From Propionibacteriaceae bacterium (lineage in GTDB: Bacteria; Actinomycetota; Actinomycetes; Propionibacteriales; Propionibacteriaceae), in NCBI GenBank assembly GCA_027492675.1, contig JAPUEI010000061.1, positions 23,373 through 72,221 on the forward strand: a stretch of DNA of 48,849 bases. The letters are read 5' to 3'. The notes below the pieces were generated by a model. The model saw only the letters and a program-made list of their open reading frames with translations, was not told the origin of the DNA and made no database searches. Numbering within the stretch: position 1 is the first letter of the stretch; the number at the start of each line of letters is the position of its first letter. Shown one piece after another: positions 37,269 through 48,759 of this stretch. Position numbers and translations under genes: made by a program.

Positions 37269-37278
37269 CGTCCACGCC

Positions 37279-39411
37279 TCAGCTCGTACGTCTCCTTGGC
37301 TGCCTGGGGCGCCGGGTCGGTACATCCACGCCCATCACGACGACGGTCCTCGGGGGGATGGTCATGACCGTACCGGCGTTCAGGACGTCGTCCGGGCCCG
37401 GGAGCTCGTCGTCGTTGCCCGAGTGGAGGAGGATCCGGTACGCCGTGCCCCAGGGCAGCTCGGGGAGCGTGATCTCCAAGGGGTACGCGCCGGCGTGGAG
37501 CCAGGAGACGAAGGCCTCCTGGGCGTCGGAGACGTACATGCCGATGGTCTGGCGGCCGGTGTCGTGCCAGTCGTCGGTGGTCATCTCGCCGGAGTAGCCG
37601 TTGAGCCAGGCGAGGTCGGGGCGGCCGAGCGTGAGGCCGCGCGCGTCCAGTACGTCGCCGTGATGCCTGTACGTCGCCGCGCGCAGAATCGGGTGCTCCG
37701 CCCGCAGCGCGAGCAGTGTCGAGGTGAACGCGTGGACGTCGCCCCACGCGTCGAGCTGGCCCCAGTCGACCCACGAGATGGGGCCGTCCTGGCAGTACGC
37801 GTTGTTGTTGCCCTGCTGCGTACGTCCGAACTCGTCGCCGGCGGTGATCATCGGCGTGCCGAACGCGAGGAACATCGTCGCGAGCAGGTTCTTCACCTGC
37901 CGATGGCGCAGCGCCACGATGCCCTGGTCGTCGGTGTCGCCCTCGACGCCGCAGTTCCACGACCGGTTGTCGTCGGTGCCGTCGCGGTTGTGCTCCTTGT
38001 TGGCGTCGTTGTGCTTGCGGTCGTACGAGACGAGGTCGCGCACCGTGAAGCCGTCGTGAGCGGTGACGAAGTTGACCGAGGCCTCCGGGGTGCGGCCGGC
38101 GTGGTCGTACAGATCGGGTGACCCGGACAGGCGCGTCGCCAGCTCCTGGACGCCGTTCGGCGTACCCCGCCAGTAGTCGCGCACGTAGCCGCGGAAGCGG
38201 TCGTTCCACTCGCTCCACGCCGGGCCCCAGGCGCCGACCTGATAGCCGTACGGGCCGACGTCCCACGGCTCCGCGATGAGCTTCACGCCCTCGAGCACCG
38301 GGTCGGCCTGCAGCGCGAGTTTGAGCGGGTGGTCCTGGGCGACGTGGTGGTTCGCGTCGCGGATCAGCGTCGTCGCCAGGTCGAACCGGAACCCGTCGAC
38401 GCCCATCTCGGTGACCCAGTAGCGCAGCGAGTCGAGCACCATCCGCTGCACGCCGAGCTCGCTGGTGTCCACGGAGTTGCCCGTGCCTGTGACGTCGTAG
38501 TCGTTCCTGTTGTCCGGCGTGAGCCGGTAGTAGCCGCCGTGGTCGATGCCACGGAAGCTCAGCGTCGGACCCTCGTGGCCGCCCTCGCCGGTGTGGTTGT
38601 AGACGACGTCGAGGATCACCTCGATGCCGGCCTCGTGGAGCGTGGTGACCATCTCCTTGAAGTCGGCGACCTGCGCGCCGGGGGCCCGTACGGATCCGTA
38701 CGCCTCATGAGGGGCGAAGAAGCCCATCGTGTTGTAGCCCCAGAAGTTCGACAGCCCCGAGCCGATGACGAACGGCTCCGAGACGAAGTGGTGTACGGGC
38801 AGGAGCTCGACGGCCGTGACACCGGTGGCGACGAGGTGCTCGACGACCGCGGGGTGGGCCAGGCCCGCGTACGTACCCCGCAGATGCTCCGGTACGAGCG
38901 GGTGCTGGCGCGTGTAGCCCTTCACGTGCAGCTCGTAGATCACGCTCTCCGCCATCGGACGCCGGGTCACCGGTGCCGGGGGAGGGGTGGACGCGACGAC
39001 GACAGACAGCGGCACGGCGAGGAAGGAGTCCGTGGGGTCCGGCTTGTAGTGCGACTCGGCCGTGTGGTCCAGGATCGGGCCGGCGTAGTCGACACCACCG
39101 GTGTAGGCGCGGGCGTACGGGTCCATGAGCAGCTTCGCCGGGTTGAACCGCTGGCCGCTCTTCGGATCCCAGGGGCCGTGGACGCGGTAGCCGTACAGCG
39201 CACCGTCGCCGACCCCCTCGACCCACGTGGACCAGACACCGTCCGGGTTGGGATCGAGATCGACGTTGTGCTGACTGCGGTCGGGGGCGACGAGCGCGAG
39301 CTCCACGCGGGTCGCTCGGGGAGCCCACAGCGAGAAGGCAGTCCCACGGTCGTCCGTGTGGGCGCCGAGCTGTGCGTCCGGCGCCGGCGCCGGCAGTGCA
39401 TCCAGGCTCAT
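37279..39411 (-). CDS. glgX: Glycogen debranching enzyme
   Basis: Removes alpha-1,6 branches from glycogen limit dextrin. 710 residues: CBM48 N-terminal domain (about 15-110), GH13_11 barrel and beta C-terminal domain. Motifs: VYNHTGEGG, nucleophile Asp in DGFRFDLA, acid/base Glu in LIAEPWD and VTAHDGFT. GAGG is close upstream of the ATG. It lies about 10.5 kb from the glgE operon, on the far side of the lower-GC block. Confidence 0.95.
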   Translation of the reverse strand: MSLDALPAPAPDAQLGAHTDDRGTAFSLWAPRATRVELALVAPDRSQHNVDLDPNPDGVWSTWVEGVGDGALYGYRVHGPWDPKSGQRFNPAKLLMDPYARAYTGGVDYAGPILDHTAESHYKPDPTDSFLAVPLSVVVASTPPPAPVTRRPMAESVIYELHVKGYTRQHPLVPEHLRGTYAGLAHPAVVEHLVATGVTAVELLPVHHFVSEPFVIGSGLSNFWGYNTMGFFAPHEAYGSVRAPGAQVADFKEMVTTLHEAGIEVILDVVYNHTGEGGHEGPTLSFRGIDHGGYYRLTPDNRNDYDVTGTGNSVDTSELGVQRMVLDSLRYWVTEMGVDGFRFDLATTLIRDANHHVAQDHPLKLALQADPVLEGVKLIAEPWDVGPYGYQVGAWGPAWSEWNDRFRGYVRDYWRGTPNGVQELATRLSGSPDLYDHAGRTPEASVNFVTAHDGFTVRDLVSYDRKHNDANKEHNRDGTDDNRSWNCGVEGDTDDQGIVALRHRQVKNLLATMFLAFGTPMITAGDEFGRTQQGNNNAYCQDGPISWVDWGQLDAWGDVHAFTSTLLALRAEHPILRAATYRHHGDVLDARGLTLGRPDLAWLNGYSGEMTTDDWHDTGRQTIGMYVSDAQEAFVSWLHAGAYPLEITLPELPWGTAYRILLHSGNDDELPGPDDVLNAGTVMTIPPRTVVVMGVDVPTRRPRQPRRRTS

Positions 39412-39517
39412 CGAATCCTCAAGGTCGAACCGTTTCGGCGCTCGTCCGCGTCGCGTGGACTCTACAGGGGCCGGATGACGCTACCCAACCTCGCAGAGGT
39501 CCGATCAGGGATCGTGG

Positions 39518-40474
39518 TCAGGCTTGCCAGGACACGATGACCGGATCCTTGAGCAGGTCGATCGCGCCGATCGCCGTGTGGGTCAGCTCCTGCTCATGGG
39601 AGGTCGCGCCGTCGACATAGGCGATCTTGAGACGCAGCGGCACCTCGACGGTGCTCTTCGACAGATCGGTCGTGGAGAGCGTCACCAACGTGTCGGAGGC
39701 AGGCGTCGAGAGCATCGTCCAGACCACCGTGGTCGGGTTGGCTGACGTCCCCGCGAGCTTGAACGGACAGCCCGTGGGAGCGAACGACTTCTGCGACGTA
39801 CAGGCCTGCAGCGACGTCGTGACCGCGGTCTGGGCCGCAGCGAGCCCTGACGGTGACAGCTGGACCTTGAGGTCGTTGGCGGTGGTCGCGTCGGCCAGGC
39901 GCTTCACGACGAGCGAGCCCGTCCCGTACAGCACCTTGTCGGTGGTCGTGGTCATGGGGTAGCTGCCCGGAAGCAGCACGATGGTGTCCGTCGTCACCGT
40001 GATGCCGGCGATGGTGAGCGGCAGACCCGTGCGGGTCTTGCCCTTGAGCGAGATGCCGCCGCTGTTGAGCGACGTCGAGACCTTGTAGCCGTTGCCCACG
40101 GGGGTCACCGAGATCCGGTCGGTGATGGTCTCGCCGGCGAGGGTGTACGAGACGGGGACCACGGTCGAGTTCGTCGACGGCACCGAGATGTCGGAGATCG
40201 CGCCGCGCTCGTGCGCCGCACGCAGGATGTCATTGGTGATGAACGTCGTGTCGGTGGGTGGCGTCGCGAGCTGGCTGATGGCGGCCTTCGCGTCGTTGTC
40301 CCGCACGGCCTGAAAGAACTTGAGGACGGTGTCCGACGGGGCGGTCCCACCGCCCGCGGAGCTGAGCAGCCGCCCGGCGATGCCGCCGGCGGCGATGGCG
40401 AGCGCCCCGACCAGCACGAAGATCATCCAGCCACGAATGGCCGGACGCCTCGGCGTCTCCTTGGTCTCGCTCAT
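39518..40474 (-). CDS. Membrane-anchored extracytoplasmic protein, unknown function
   Basis: 318 residues from ATG 40474 (AGGTGAG upstream). A short cytoplasmic start, one membrane helix (about 14-35, WMIFVLVGALAIAAGGIAG) and a Thr/Ser/Val-rich extracytoplasmic region with likely beta structure. Residues around 50-80 (VLKFFQAVRDNDAKAAISQL) look like the start of an NTF2/lumazine-like domain found on many envelope proteins. Two Cys (QACTSQ, TGCPFK) may pair. Divergent from the MetE-like gene. Confidence 0.75.
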   Translation of the reverse strand: MSETKETPRRPAIRGWMIFVLVGALAIAAGGIAGRLLSSAGGGTAPSDTVLKFFQAVRDNDAKAAISQLATPPTDTTFITNDILRAAHERGAISDISVPSTNSTVVPVSYTLAGETITDRISVTPVGNGYKVSTSLNSGGISLKGKTRTGLPLTIAGITVTTDTIVLLPGSYPMTTTTDKVLYGTGSLVVKRLADATTANDLKVQLSPSGLAAAQTAVTTSLQACTSQKSFAPTGCPFKLAGTSANPTTVVWTMLSTPASDTLVTLSTTDLSKSTVEVPLRLKIAYVDGATSHEQELTHTAIGAIDLLKDPVIVSWQA

Positions 40475-40520
40475 CTCACCTCCCCTTGGGCAGCCCCAAG
40501 GGTACCCATCGCGATGCCCG

Positions 40521-40526
40521 TACGAT
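40521..40526 (+). promoter_or_regulatory. -10-like hexamer for leaderless MetE-like gene
   Basis: TACGAT, six bases, then ATG 40533. Confidence 0.45.
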
Positions 40527-40532
40527 CGGCTC

Positions 40533-41519
40533 ATGAGCGGACTGCCAGCGACGGGCATTGGCTCGTGGCCCGGCACGAGCATCGACGAAGCCGTCAGGCA
40601 GACCGTGGACCTGTGGGCTCTGCCATATCTGCCGGAGCTCCCCGCCCGTGGACCAGGCGCCGAGATGCTGGGGCGGACGCTCGGTCACCTCGACATCCCT
40701 GTCGAGCGAGGGCCCAGTCGGTGGCAGGTCGCGGCCACTCCCGGCCGTGAGCAGCGCCGCGCGCGCTCGCTGCTACGCGACGACATGGATGTGCTGGCGG
40801 AGACGATGGCCGGCTACACCGGGCCGCTCAAGATCTCGCTCGCCGGCCCGTACACCCTCCTGGCCTCGGTCGACCTGGCCCGTGGGGAGGCGATGGTCTC
40901 CGACGCCGGGGCGCGGCGAGAGCTCGTCCAGGCCCATGCCTCGGCCCTCGCCGACCTCGTCCATCGCCTGCGCTCCCTGGTGCCCGGCGCGACGCCTGTG
41001 GTGCAACTGGACGAGCCGGCGCTCGGCGCGGTGGCCGCCGGGACGCTGCGGAGCTCGAGCGGGATGCGGAGCCATGCGCCGGTGGATGCCGAGGAGTACG
41101 GGCGGGCCTACCGCGTCCTGAGCGCTCTCGTGGCGGAGGTGGCGGGGGAGCCGCTCGTGGTGCACAGCTGCGCTCCGGCCCCGTGGCGCACGCTCGTGGA
41201 CGCCGGGGTCGGGGTGGCGGCCATCGACGCCGACCTGCCCGGTGACGTGGACGTCCTCGCCGAGCACGTCTACCGTGGCGGCGACCTATGGCTGGGCATC
41301 GTGCCGACAGGTCCGGGCGCTGCGAGGCTGTCGGTGGACCAGGTCGTACGCCGCACGCTCGACTGGCTGCGGCCCCTGGAACTGGGCCGGCGGTTGGAGG
41401 GACATCTCACGCTGACGCCGGCGTGCGGGCTTGCGGGATTCACCCCCGCGGCCGCGGTGACCGTCGCCCGAACGCTGACCGATGCCGCCGATCTGGTGGC
41501 CGAGGCGCTGTTCTCCTAG
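40533..41519 (+). CDS. MetE-like (core-type) methionine synthase family protein
   Basis: 328 residues matching only the C-terminal barrel of cobalamin-independent methionine synthase. Zinc ligands appear at His211 and Cys213 (VVHSCAP) and Cys298 (LTPACGLAGF); the N-terminal half of full MetE is absent. N-terminal TGIGSWPGT and VQLDEPAL are conserved. It may methylate homocysteine or a related thiol with a different donor. It usually sits before ligA in actinobacteria, as here. Confidence 0.85.
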   Translation: MSGLPATGIGSWPGTSIDEAVRQTVDLWALPYLPELPARGPGAEMLGRTLGHLDIPVERGPSRWQVAATPGREQRRARSLLRDDMDVLAETMAGYTGPLKISLAGPYTLLASVDLARGEAMVSDAGARRELVQAHASALADLVHRLRSLVPGATPVVQLDEPALGAVAAGTLRSSSGMRSHAPVDAEEYGRAYRVLSALVAEVAGEPLVVHSCAPAPWRTLVDAGVGVAAIDADLPGDVDVLAEHVYRGGDLWLGIVPTGPGAARLSVDQVVRRTLDWLRPLELGRRLEGHLTLTPACGLAGFTPAAAVTVARTLTDAADLVAEALFS

Positions 41520-41520
41520 C

Positions 41521-43720
<2,200 letters not shown>

Positions 43721-43733
43721 GACCTCCGTCACG

Positions 43734-43739
43734 TACCCT
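43734..43739 (+). promoter_or_regulatory. -10-like hexamer for the 70-residue gene
   Basis: TACCCT, six bases, then GTG 43746. Confidence 0.4.
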
Positions 43740-43745
43740 TGGGCC

Positions 43746-43958
43746 GTGGCCAGGCGCATCTTCACCGATCTCGATCTCAACGGTCAGGTGCCTGCGCGGG
43801 CGCAGCCGAGGATCGGCGAGTGGGGACCGCTGAAGGTGCCGTCGACCCGGTTCAAGAAGTGGGCCCGCGTGTGGGTCTCACTGGCGTTCGTCGCCGCGGC
43901 CGGAGCGTTGTTCGGCCTCGGCTACTGGGTGTTCAAGGCGCTCAGCGGCGGAGCCTAG
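43746..43958 (+). CDS. Small membrane protein, unknown function
   Basis: 70 residues: a polar, basic N-terminal half (about 1-42) and one membrane helix (about 43-64, VWVSLAFVAAAGALFGLGYWVF). No motif recognised. Its TAG stop shares the CTAG at 43955-43958 with the stop of the convergent ACT-domain gene. Confidence 0.7.
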   Translation: MARRIFTDLDLNGQVPARAQPRIGEWGPLKVPSTRFKKWARVWVSLAFVAAAGALFGLGYWVFKALSGGA

Positions 43959-44584
43959 GTCGTCGCGCCGGCCAGCGTGGCGAGGTGCTGGAGCCGTACC
44001 AGCTCGGCGGGTAGGTACGCAGGTCCACCGTTGCGGCCGATGACGACGGCGCGCTGCGAGGACAGCGGCGCGAGCGCGATCAGGGTGTCGCCCCATCCGG
44101 GCTGCCACTCGGCGGCCAGCTCCAGCGCGTACGTCGAGGTCATCTCTCCGAACACCTTGAGGGCCTCGCCGGTCATCTCCGGCGCGAGCTCACTCGACGC
44201 CAGCACGGTCGCGCCCGCGACGTCGACGAGCATCGCCCACGACGAGTGGAACACGATCGGTGCCTCCTCGGTGAGGATCTCCCCAGCCCTTGTCGGCTCG
44301 TTCGCCATCCGATTCAGCGTCGCGATGTCCGACTCCACGCCCCAGTCGGAGTGATAGCGCGACACCCACAGCACCCTCACGCCCTCGATCTGGCTGCATG
44401 CGCTGAGCAGGCTCTCGGGGAGCACGTTGCCGGGAATGGCCAGCATGAAGTCATCGATGGCGTAGTCGGGTCCCCGGTCGATGATCTCCACGGCATGGAT
44501 GTCCGCGCCCACCGTGCCCAGCGCGGACGCCACGGCGCCCAGCGAACCTGGTCGGTCGGGAAGTTGGACACGCAGCAGCAACAT
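43955..44584 (-). CDS. ACT-domain amino-acid-binding protein
   Basis: 209 residues. The N-terminal ACT domain (LLLRVQLPDRPGSLGAVASA, ...ADIHAVEIID) binds small ligands such as amino acids. The remainder (ATVLASSELAPEMTGEALKV, ...RAVVIGRNGGPAYL) is a domain typical of actinobacterial proteins encoded next to gatC. Regulatory role suspected, unproved. ATG 44584 is the natural start; a frame to 44632 adds a Cys-rich unrelated stretch. Confidence 0.83.
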   Translation of the reverse strand: MLLLRVQLPDRPGSLGAVASALGTVGADIHAVEIIDRGPDYAIDDFMLAIPGNVLPESLLSACSQIEGVRVLWVSRYHSDWGVESDIATLNRMANEPTRAGEILTEEAPIVFHSSWAMLVDVAGATVLASSELAPEMTGEALKVFGEMTSTYALELAAEWQPGWGDTLIALAPLSSQRAVVIGRNGGPAYLPAELVRLQHLATLAGATT

Positions 44585-44748
44585 GAGGCCAATCTTGGGG
44601 CACGACGAGCTGTGGACAGCCCGAATTCCCATCGAATGGCCCGGGTGTCGGATGACTGTTCCACGATCGTCATACGGGCGTCACAGGGATCGCGCGGGAG
44701 ACTGCAATCCAGGTGCGCCGCGTCCCGTACACCTGGTTGGGTGGACCA

Positions 44749-45393
44749 ATGGACTTGGTCGACATCTTTCCGGCGTACGGCGTCCGCATCGAGTGCGGCC
44801 CGCTCACCCTCCGCGCGCTCCGCGAGTCGGACGTGCCTCGCATCTGCGAGCTGGTCGCCGATGGCATCCACGCCGAGGGCGAGCGTCCGTTCCTGCTCAC
44901 CTGGAACCTCGGTGACAACCAGCCGCTCGGCAGCCTGCAGCACTACTACGCGCAGTGGGCCGGGTTCTCCGCCGACAGCTGGTCGTTGATGCTCGTCGTC
45001 GAGCGTGACGGGGTGATCGTCGGTGTGCAAGACGTGATGGCGAAGGACTTCCCGATCGTGCGCTGTGCGGAGACCGGGTCGTGGCTCGGTCTGTCGTCCC
45101 AGGGCCGGGGGACAGGCACGCTCATGCGCCAGGCCGTGCTCGCCTTCGCGTTCGACCACCTCGGCGCGGTCGAGATGCGGTCGGCGGCTTGGGCTGACAA
45201 CCCCAGGTCGCACAGGGTGAGCGAGAAGTGCGGCTACGTCGACAACGGCTACCGCCTCGGCGTCCGCGAGGGTGTGTGCGTTCGCGAGGACCAGTTCCTG
45301 GTGACGCCGGAGCGCTTCGTACGACCTCCGTACGAGCTGGTCGTCAGCGGGCTTGAGCCGTTCCTCGCCGCCATCGGCGTCGCAGGCTCGTAG
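44749..45393 (+). CDS. GNAT-family N-acetyltransferase (RimJ/RimL-like)
   Basis: 214 residues: TLRALRESDVPRICEL start, VERDGVIVGVQDVM, the acetyl-CoA loop LSSQGRGTGTLMRQA and the strand with ADNPRSHRVSEKCGYVDNGY. Acetylates an unknown protein or small molecule. ATG 44749 is preferred (TTGGGT six bases upstream); GTG 44713 would add 12 residues. Upstream of gatC by 74 bp. Confidence 0.85.
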   Translation: MDLVDIFPAYGVRIECGPLTLRALRESDVPRICELVADGIHAEGERPFLLTWNLGDNQPLGSLQHYYAQWAGFSADSWSLMLVVERDGVIVGVQDVMAKDFPIVRCAETGSWLGLSSQGRGTGTLMRQAVLAFAFDHLGAVEMRSAAWADNPRSHRVSEKCGYVDNGYRLGVREGVCVREDQFLVTPERFVRPPYELVVSGLEPFLAAIGVAGS

Positions 45394-45467
45394 TCGGGGC
45401 GCGGACGTGCGTCGAGGTGTCGGCGCGCGCCCCCCTAGGATGACGAGTCGACGCTTGAGGAGGTGCC

Positions 45468-45764
45468 GTGGCGCTCACGCCCGACGACATCGCCCGCCTT
45501 GCAGGGCTGGCGAGGATCGACCTGTCCGATGCCGAGCTCGCGCATCTTGCGCCGCAGCTCGACGTGATCCTCGAGTCGGTGGCTCGGGTCACCGAGGTGG
45601 CTGGAGCCGACGTCCCCGCGACGTCGCACGCGCTGCCGCTGGTGAACGTGTTCCGCGCTGACGAGGTGCGGCCCTCGCTGCCGCGGGAGGCCGTGCTGGC
45701 CATGGCCCCGCGGACTGAGGACGACCGGTTCGCCGTGCCGCGGATCCTGGGGGAGGAAGCATGA
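45468..45764 (+). CDS. gatC: Aspartyl/glutamyl-tRNA amidotransferase subunit C
   Basis: Small stabilising subunit of GatCAB. 98 residues with the usual start [19 protein letters not shown] and the later [25 protein letters not shown] precedes the GTG. Its stop overlaps the gatA start as ATGA. First of a tightly coupled three-gene operon. Confidence 0.94.
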   Translation: MALTPDDIARLAGLARIDLSDAELAHLAPQLDVILESVARVTEVAGADVPATSHALPLVNVFRADEVRPSLPREAVLAMAPRTEDDRFAVPRILGEEA

Positions 45765-47269
45765 GCCTGACCACGTCCACTGCCGCTGAGCTCGCGGACC
45801 TGCTGGCCGGGGGAGAGGTCAGCGCCGAGGAGGTCACCCAGGCCCACCTCGACCGGATCGCCGCCGTCGACGGCGACGTCCACGCCTTCCTGTACGTCGA
45901 CTCCGATCGGGCGATCACCCTGGCCAAGGACGTCGACGCCCGTCGTGCCGCCGGTGAGAAGCTCGGACCGCTGGCCGGCGTGCCGGTGGGGCTCAAGGAC
46001 GTCTTCACGTACGCGGGTGCGCCGACGACGTGCGGCTCGCGGATCCTCGAGGGCTGGATCCCCCCGTACACCTCGACCGTCACGCAGCGCCTGCTCGACG
46101 CGGGGCTGATCCCGCTCGGCAAGACCAACATGGACGAGTTCGCGATGGGCTCGTCGACGGAGAACTCGGGCTACGGCGCGACGTTCAACCCGTGGGACCT
46201 CGAGCGGATCCCCGGCGGTTCCGGTGGTGGCTCCGCGGCCGCTTTGGCCGCGTTCGAGGCGCCGCTGACGATCGGCTCGGACACCGGCGGCTCCATTCGG
46301 CAGCCCGCGTCCGTGACGGGCACCGTGGGCGTGAAGCCGACGTACGGTGGCACGTCGAGGTACGGGCTGGTCGCGATGGCGTCGTCGCTCGACACGCCCG
46401 GGCCGTGCGCCCGTACGGTCCTCGACGCGGCCCTGCTGCACTCGGTGATCGCGGGCTACGACCCGCGGGACTCCACGTCGATCGACGCGCCGGTGCCTGA
46501 CGTCGTGAGCGCTGCCCGCAGCGGCGACGTGCGCGGGATGCGCATCGGCGTGGTGAAGGAGTTCGGCGGCGAGGGCTATGCGCCCGGCGTCGAGCAGCGC
46601 TTCCACGAGGCGGTCGCGATCCTGGAGGCCCAAGGCGCCGAAGTGGTCGAGGTCTCGTGCCCCCACTTCGACTACGCGCTGGCGGCGTACTACCTGATCA
46701 TGCCGAGCGAGGTGTCGAGCAACCTCGCGCGGTTCGATGCCATGCGGTACGGGCTGCGCGTCGGCGACGACGGCACGCGCTCGGCGGAAGAGGTCATGGC
46801 GCTCACCCGCGGCCAGGGCTTCGGCGACGAGGTGAAGCGCCGCATCATCATCGGCACGTACGCCCTCTCGAGCGGCTACTACGACGCCTACTACGGGTCG
46901 GCACAGAAGGTCCGTACGCTCATCACGCGCGACTTCGACGCCGCGTTCGAGGTGGCCGACGTGCTGGTCTCGCCGACCACCCCGACGACCGCGTTCCGCA
47001 TGGGGGAGCGCGTCGACGACCCGCTGGCGATGTACAAGGCGGACCTCTGCACGATCCCGTCCAACCTCGCCGGCAACGCCTCGGCGTCCTTCCCGGCCGG
47101 GCTGGCGCCGGAGGACGGTCTGCCCGTCGGGTTCCAGGTGATGGCCCCGCCGCTCGCGGACGACCGCCTGTACAGGGTGGGTGCCGCCCTCGAACGGGTC
47201 CTCGGACCGCAGCTGGCCTCGATCGGTGCCCTCCCGGGCTCCCTGTCCGCGAAGGAGGCGCTGCGATGA
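45761..47269 (+). CDS. gatA: Aspartyl/glutamyl-tRNA amidotransferase subunit A
   Basis: Glutaminase that releases ammonia for transamidation. 502 residues; amidase-signature triad Lys79 (VGLKDVF), Ser154 (GGSGGGS) and Ser178 ([12 protein letters not shown]), at the same numbers as in the Staphylococcus enzyme. Overlaps gatC and gatB by four bases each. Confidence 0.96.
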   Translation: MSLTTSTAAELADLLAGGEVSAEEVTQAHLDRIAAVDGDVHAFLYVDSDRAITLAKDVDARRAAGEKLGPLAGVPVGLKDVFTYAGAPTTCGSRILEGWIPPYTSTVTQRLLDAGLIPLGKTNMDEFAMGSSTENSGYGATFNPWDLERIPGGSGGGSAAALAAFEAPLTIGSDTGGSIRQPASVTGTVGVKPTYGGTSRYGLVAMASSLDTPGPCARTVLDAALLHSVIAGYDPRDSTSIDAPVPDVVSAARSGDVRGMRIGVVKEFGGEGYAPGVEQRFHEAVAILEAQGAEVVEVSCPHFDYALAAYYLIMPSEVSSNLARFDAMRYGLRVGDDGTRSAEEVMALTRGQGFGDEVKRRIIIGTYALSSGYYDAYYGSAQKVRTLITRDFDAAFEVADVLVSPTTPTTAFRMGERVDDPLAMYKADLCTIPSNLAGNASASFPAGLAPEDGLPVGFQVMAPPLADDRLYRVGAALERVLGPQLASIGALPGSLSAKEALR

Positions 47270-48759
47270 GCACCGAGTTGGTCGACTATGACGAGGCCCT
47301 GAGCAGGTACGAGCCCGTACTCGGCCTGGAAGTGCACGTGGAGCTCAACACCGCGTCGAAGATGTTCTGTGGCTGCTCCACGGAGTTCGGCGCGGAGCCC
47401 AACACGCAGACGTGCCCCGTCTGTCTCGGCCTGCCCGGCTCGCTCCCCGTCGTCAACGGCAAGGCCGTCGAGTCGGCGATGCGGATCGGTCTGGCGCTGG
47501 GCTGCGAGATCGCGACCTGGTGCCGGTTCGCCCGGAAGAACTACTTCTACCCGGACATGACCAAGGACTTCCAGACCAGCCAGTACGACGAGCCGATCGC
47601 GTTCGAGGGGTCGGTGTCGGTGGAGGTCGACGGGGTTGCGTACGAGATCCCCATCGAGCGCGCCCACATGGAGGAGGACGCCGGCAAGCTGCTGCACGTA
47701 GGTGGCGCGACCGGCCGCATCCAGGGCGCCGAGTACTCGCTCATCGACTACAACCGCGCCGGCGTGCCGCTCATCGAGATCGTCACCAAGCCCGTGCTCG
47801 GCACCGGCGCCAAGGCGCCCGAGGTGGCCCGCGCGTACGTCTCGTTCCTTCGCGACCTGCTGAAGGCGCTGGGCGTGAGTGACGTGCGGATGGAGCAGGG
47901 CTCGCTGCGCTGCGACGCCAACGTGTCGCTGATGCCGAAGGGCTCGACAGTCCTCGGCACCCGCACCGAGACCAAGAACGTCAACTCGCTGCGCTCGATC
48001 GAGGCCGCGCTGCGGTACGAGATCTGCCGCCAGGCCGCCGTGCTCGACGCGGGTGGTCGCGTGGTGCAGGAGACGCGGCATTGGCACGAGGACGGTGGCT
48101 TCACCAGTCCGGGTCGCTCGAAGGAGCAGGCCGAGGACTACCGCTACTTCCCCGAGCCGGATCTCGTGCCGATCGCCCCGTCACGCGAGTGGGTGGAAGA
48201 GCTCCGGGGCACGCTGGGCGAGCTGCCGTCTGTACGGATGGGGCGGCTCCGGGCGGACTGGGGCTTCACCGAGCGGGAGTTCGGCGACATCATCGCCAAC
48301 GGTGCGCTGGACGTCGTTGAGGCGACCGTCGTCGCCGGGGCGCCGCCGTCGGCCGCGCGGAAGTGGTGGCTCACCGAGCTGGCCCGCCGCGCGAACGAGG
48401 CCGGGGTCGAGCTCGTCGAGGTCGGCATGACGCCTGTACAGGTGGCCGCCCTCCAGAAGCTCGTCGACGCCGGCACGATCAACGACAAGCTGGCGCGTCA
48501 GGTCATCGACGGGGTCTTGGCGGGCGAAGGTGAGCCCGACGAGGTCGTACGGTCGCGTGGCCTGGCCGTCGTCTCGGACACCGGCGCACTCACGGCAGCC
48601 GTGGACAAGGCGATCGCCGCCGACCCCGATGCCGCGGCGAAGGTCCGCGAGGGCAAGGTGCAGGCGGCCGGTGCGCTCATCGGCGCGGTCATGAAGGAGA
48701 TGCGCGGCCAGGCCGACGCCGCCGCCGTACGCGCCCTCCTCCTGGAGCGCCTGAGCTGA
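47266..48759 (+). CDS. gatB: Aspartyl/glutamyl-tRNA amidotransferase subunit B
   Basis: Kinase and transamidase subunit that turns Glu-tRNA(Gln) or Asp-tRNA(Asn) into the amide form. 497 residues: [15 protein letters not shown], zinc-type cysteines in FCGCSTEFG and [23 protein letters not shown], and the C-terminal YqeY-like tail domain from about 345. ATG overlaps the gatA stop. Its TGA stop begins a tandem repeat array. Confidence 0.96.
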   Translation: MSTELVDYDEALSRYEPVLGLEVHVELNTASKMFCGCSTEFGAEPNTQTCPVCLGLPGSLPVVNGKAVESAMRIGLALGCEIATWCRFARKNYFYPDMTKDFQTSQYDEPIAFEGSVSVEVDGVAYEIPIERAHMEEDAGKLLHVGGATGRIQGAEYSLIDYNRAGVPLIEIVTKPVLGTGAKAPEVARAYVSFLRDLLKALGVSDVRMEQGSLRCDANVSLMPKGSTVLGTRTETKNVNSLRSIEAALRYEICRQAAVLDAGGRVVQETRHWHEDGGFTSPGRSKEQAEDYRYFPEPDLVPIAPSREWVEELRGTLGELPSVRMGRLRADWGFTEREFGDIIANGALDVVEATVVAGAPPSAARKWWLTELARRANEAGVELVEVGMTPVQVAALQKLVDAGTINDKLARQVIDGVLAGEGEPDEVVRSRGLAVVSDTGALTAAVDKAIAADPDAAAKVREGKVQAAGALIGAVMKEMRGQADAAAVRALLLERLS

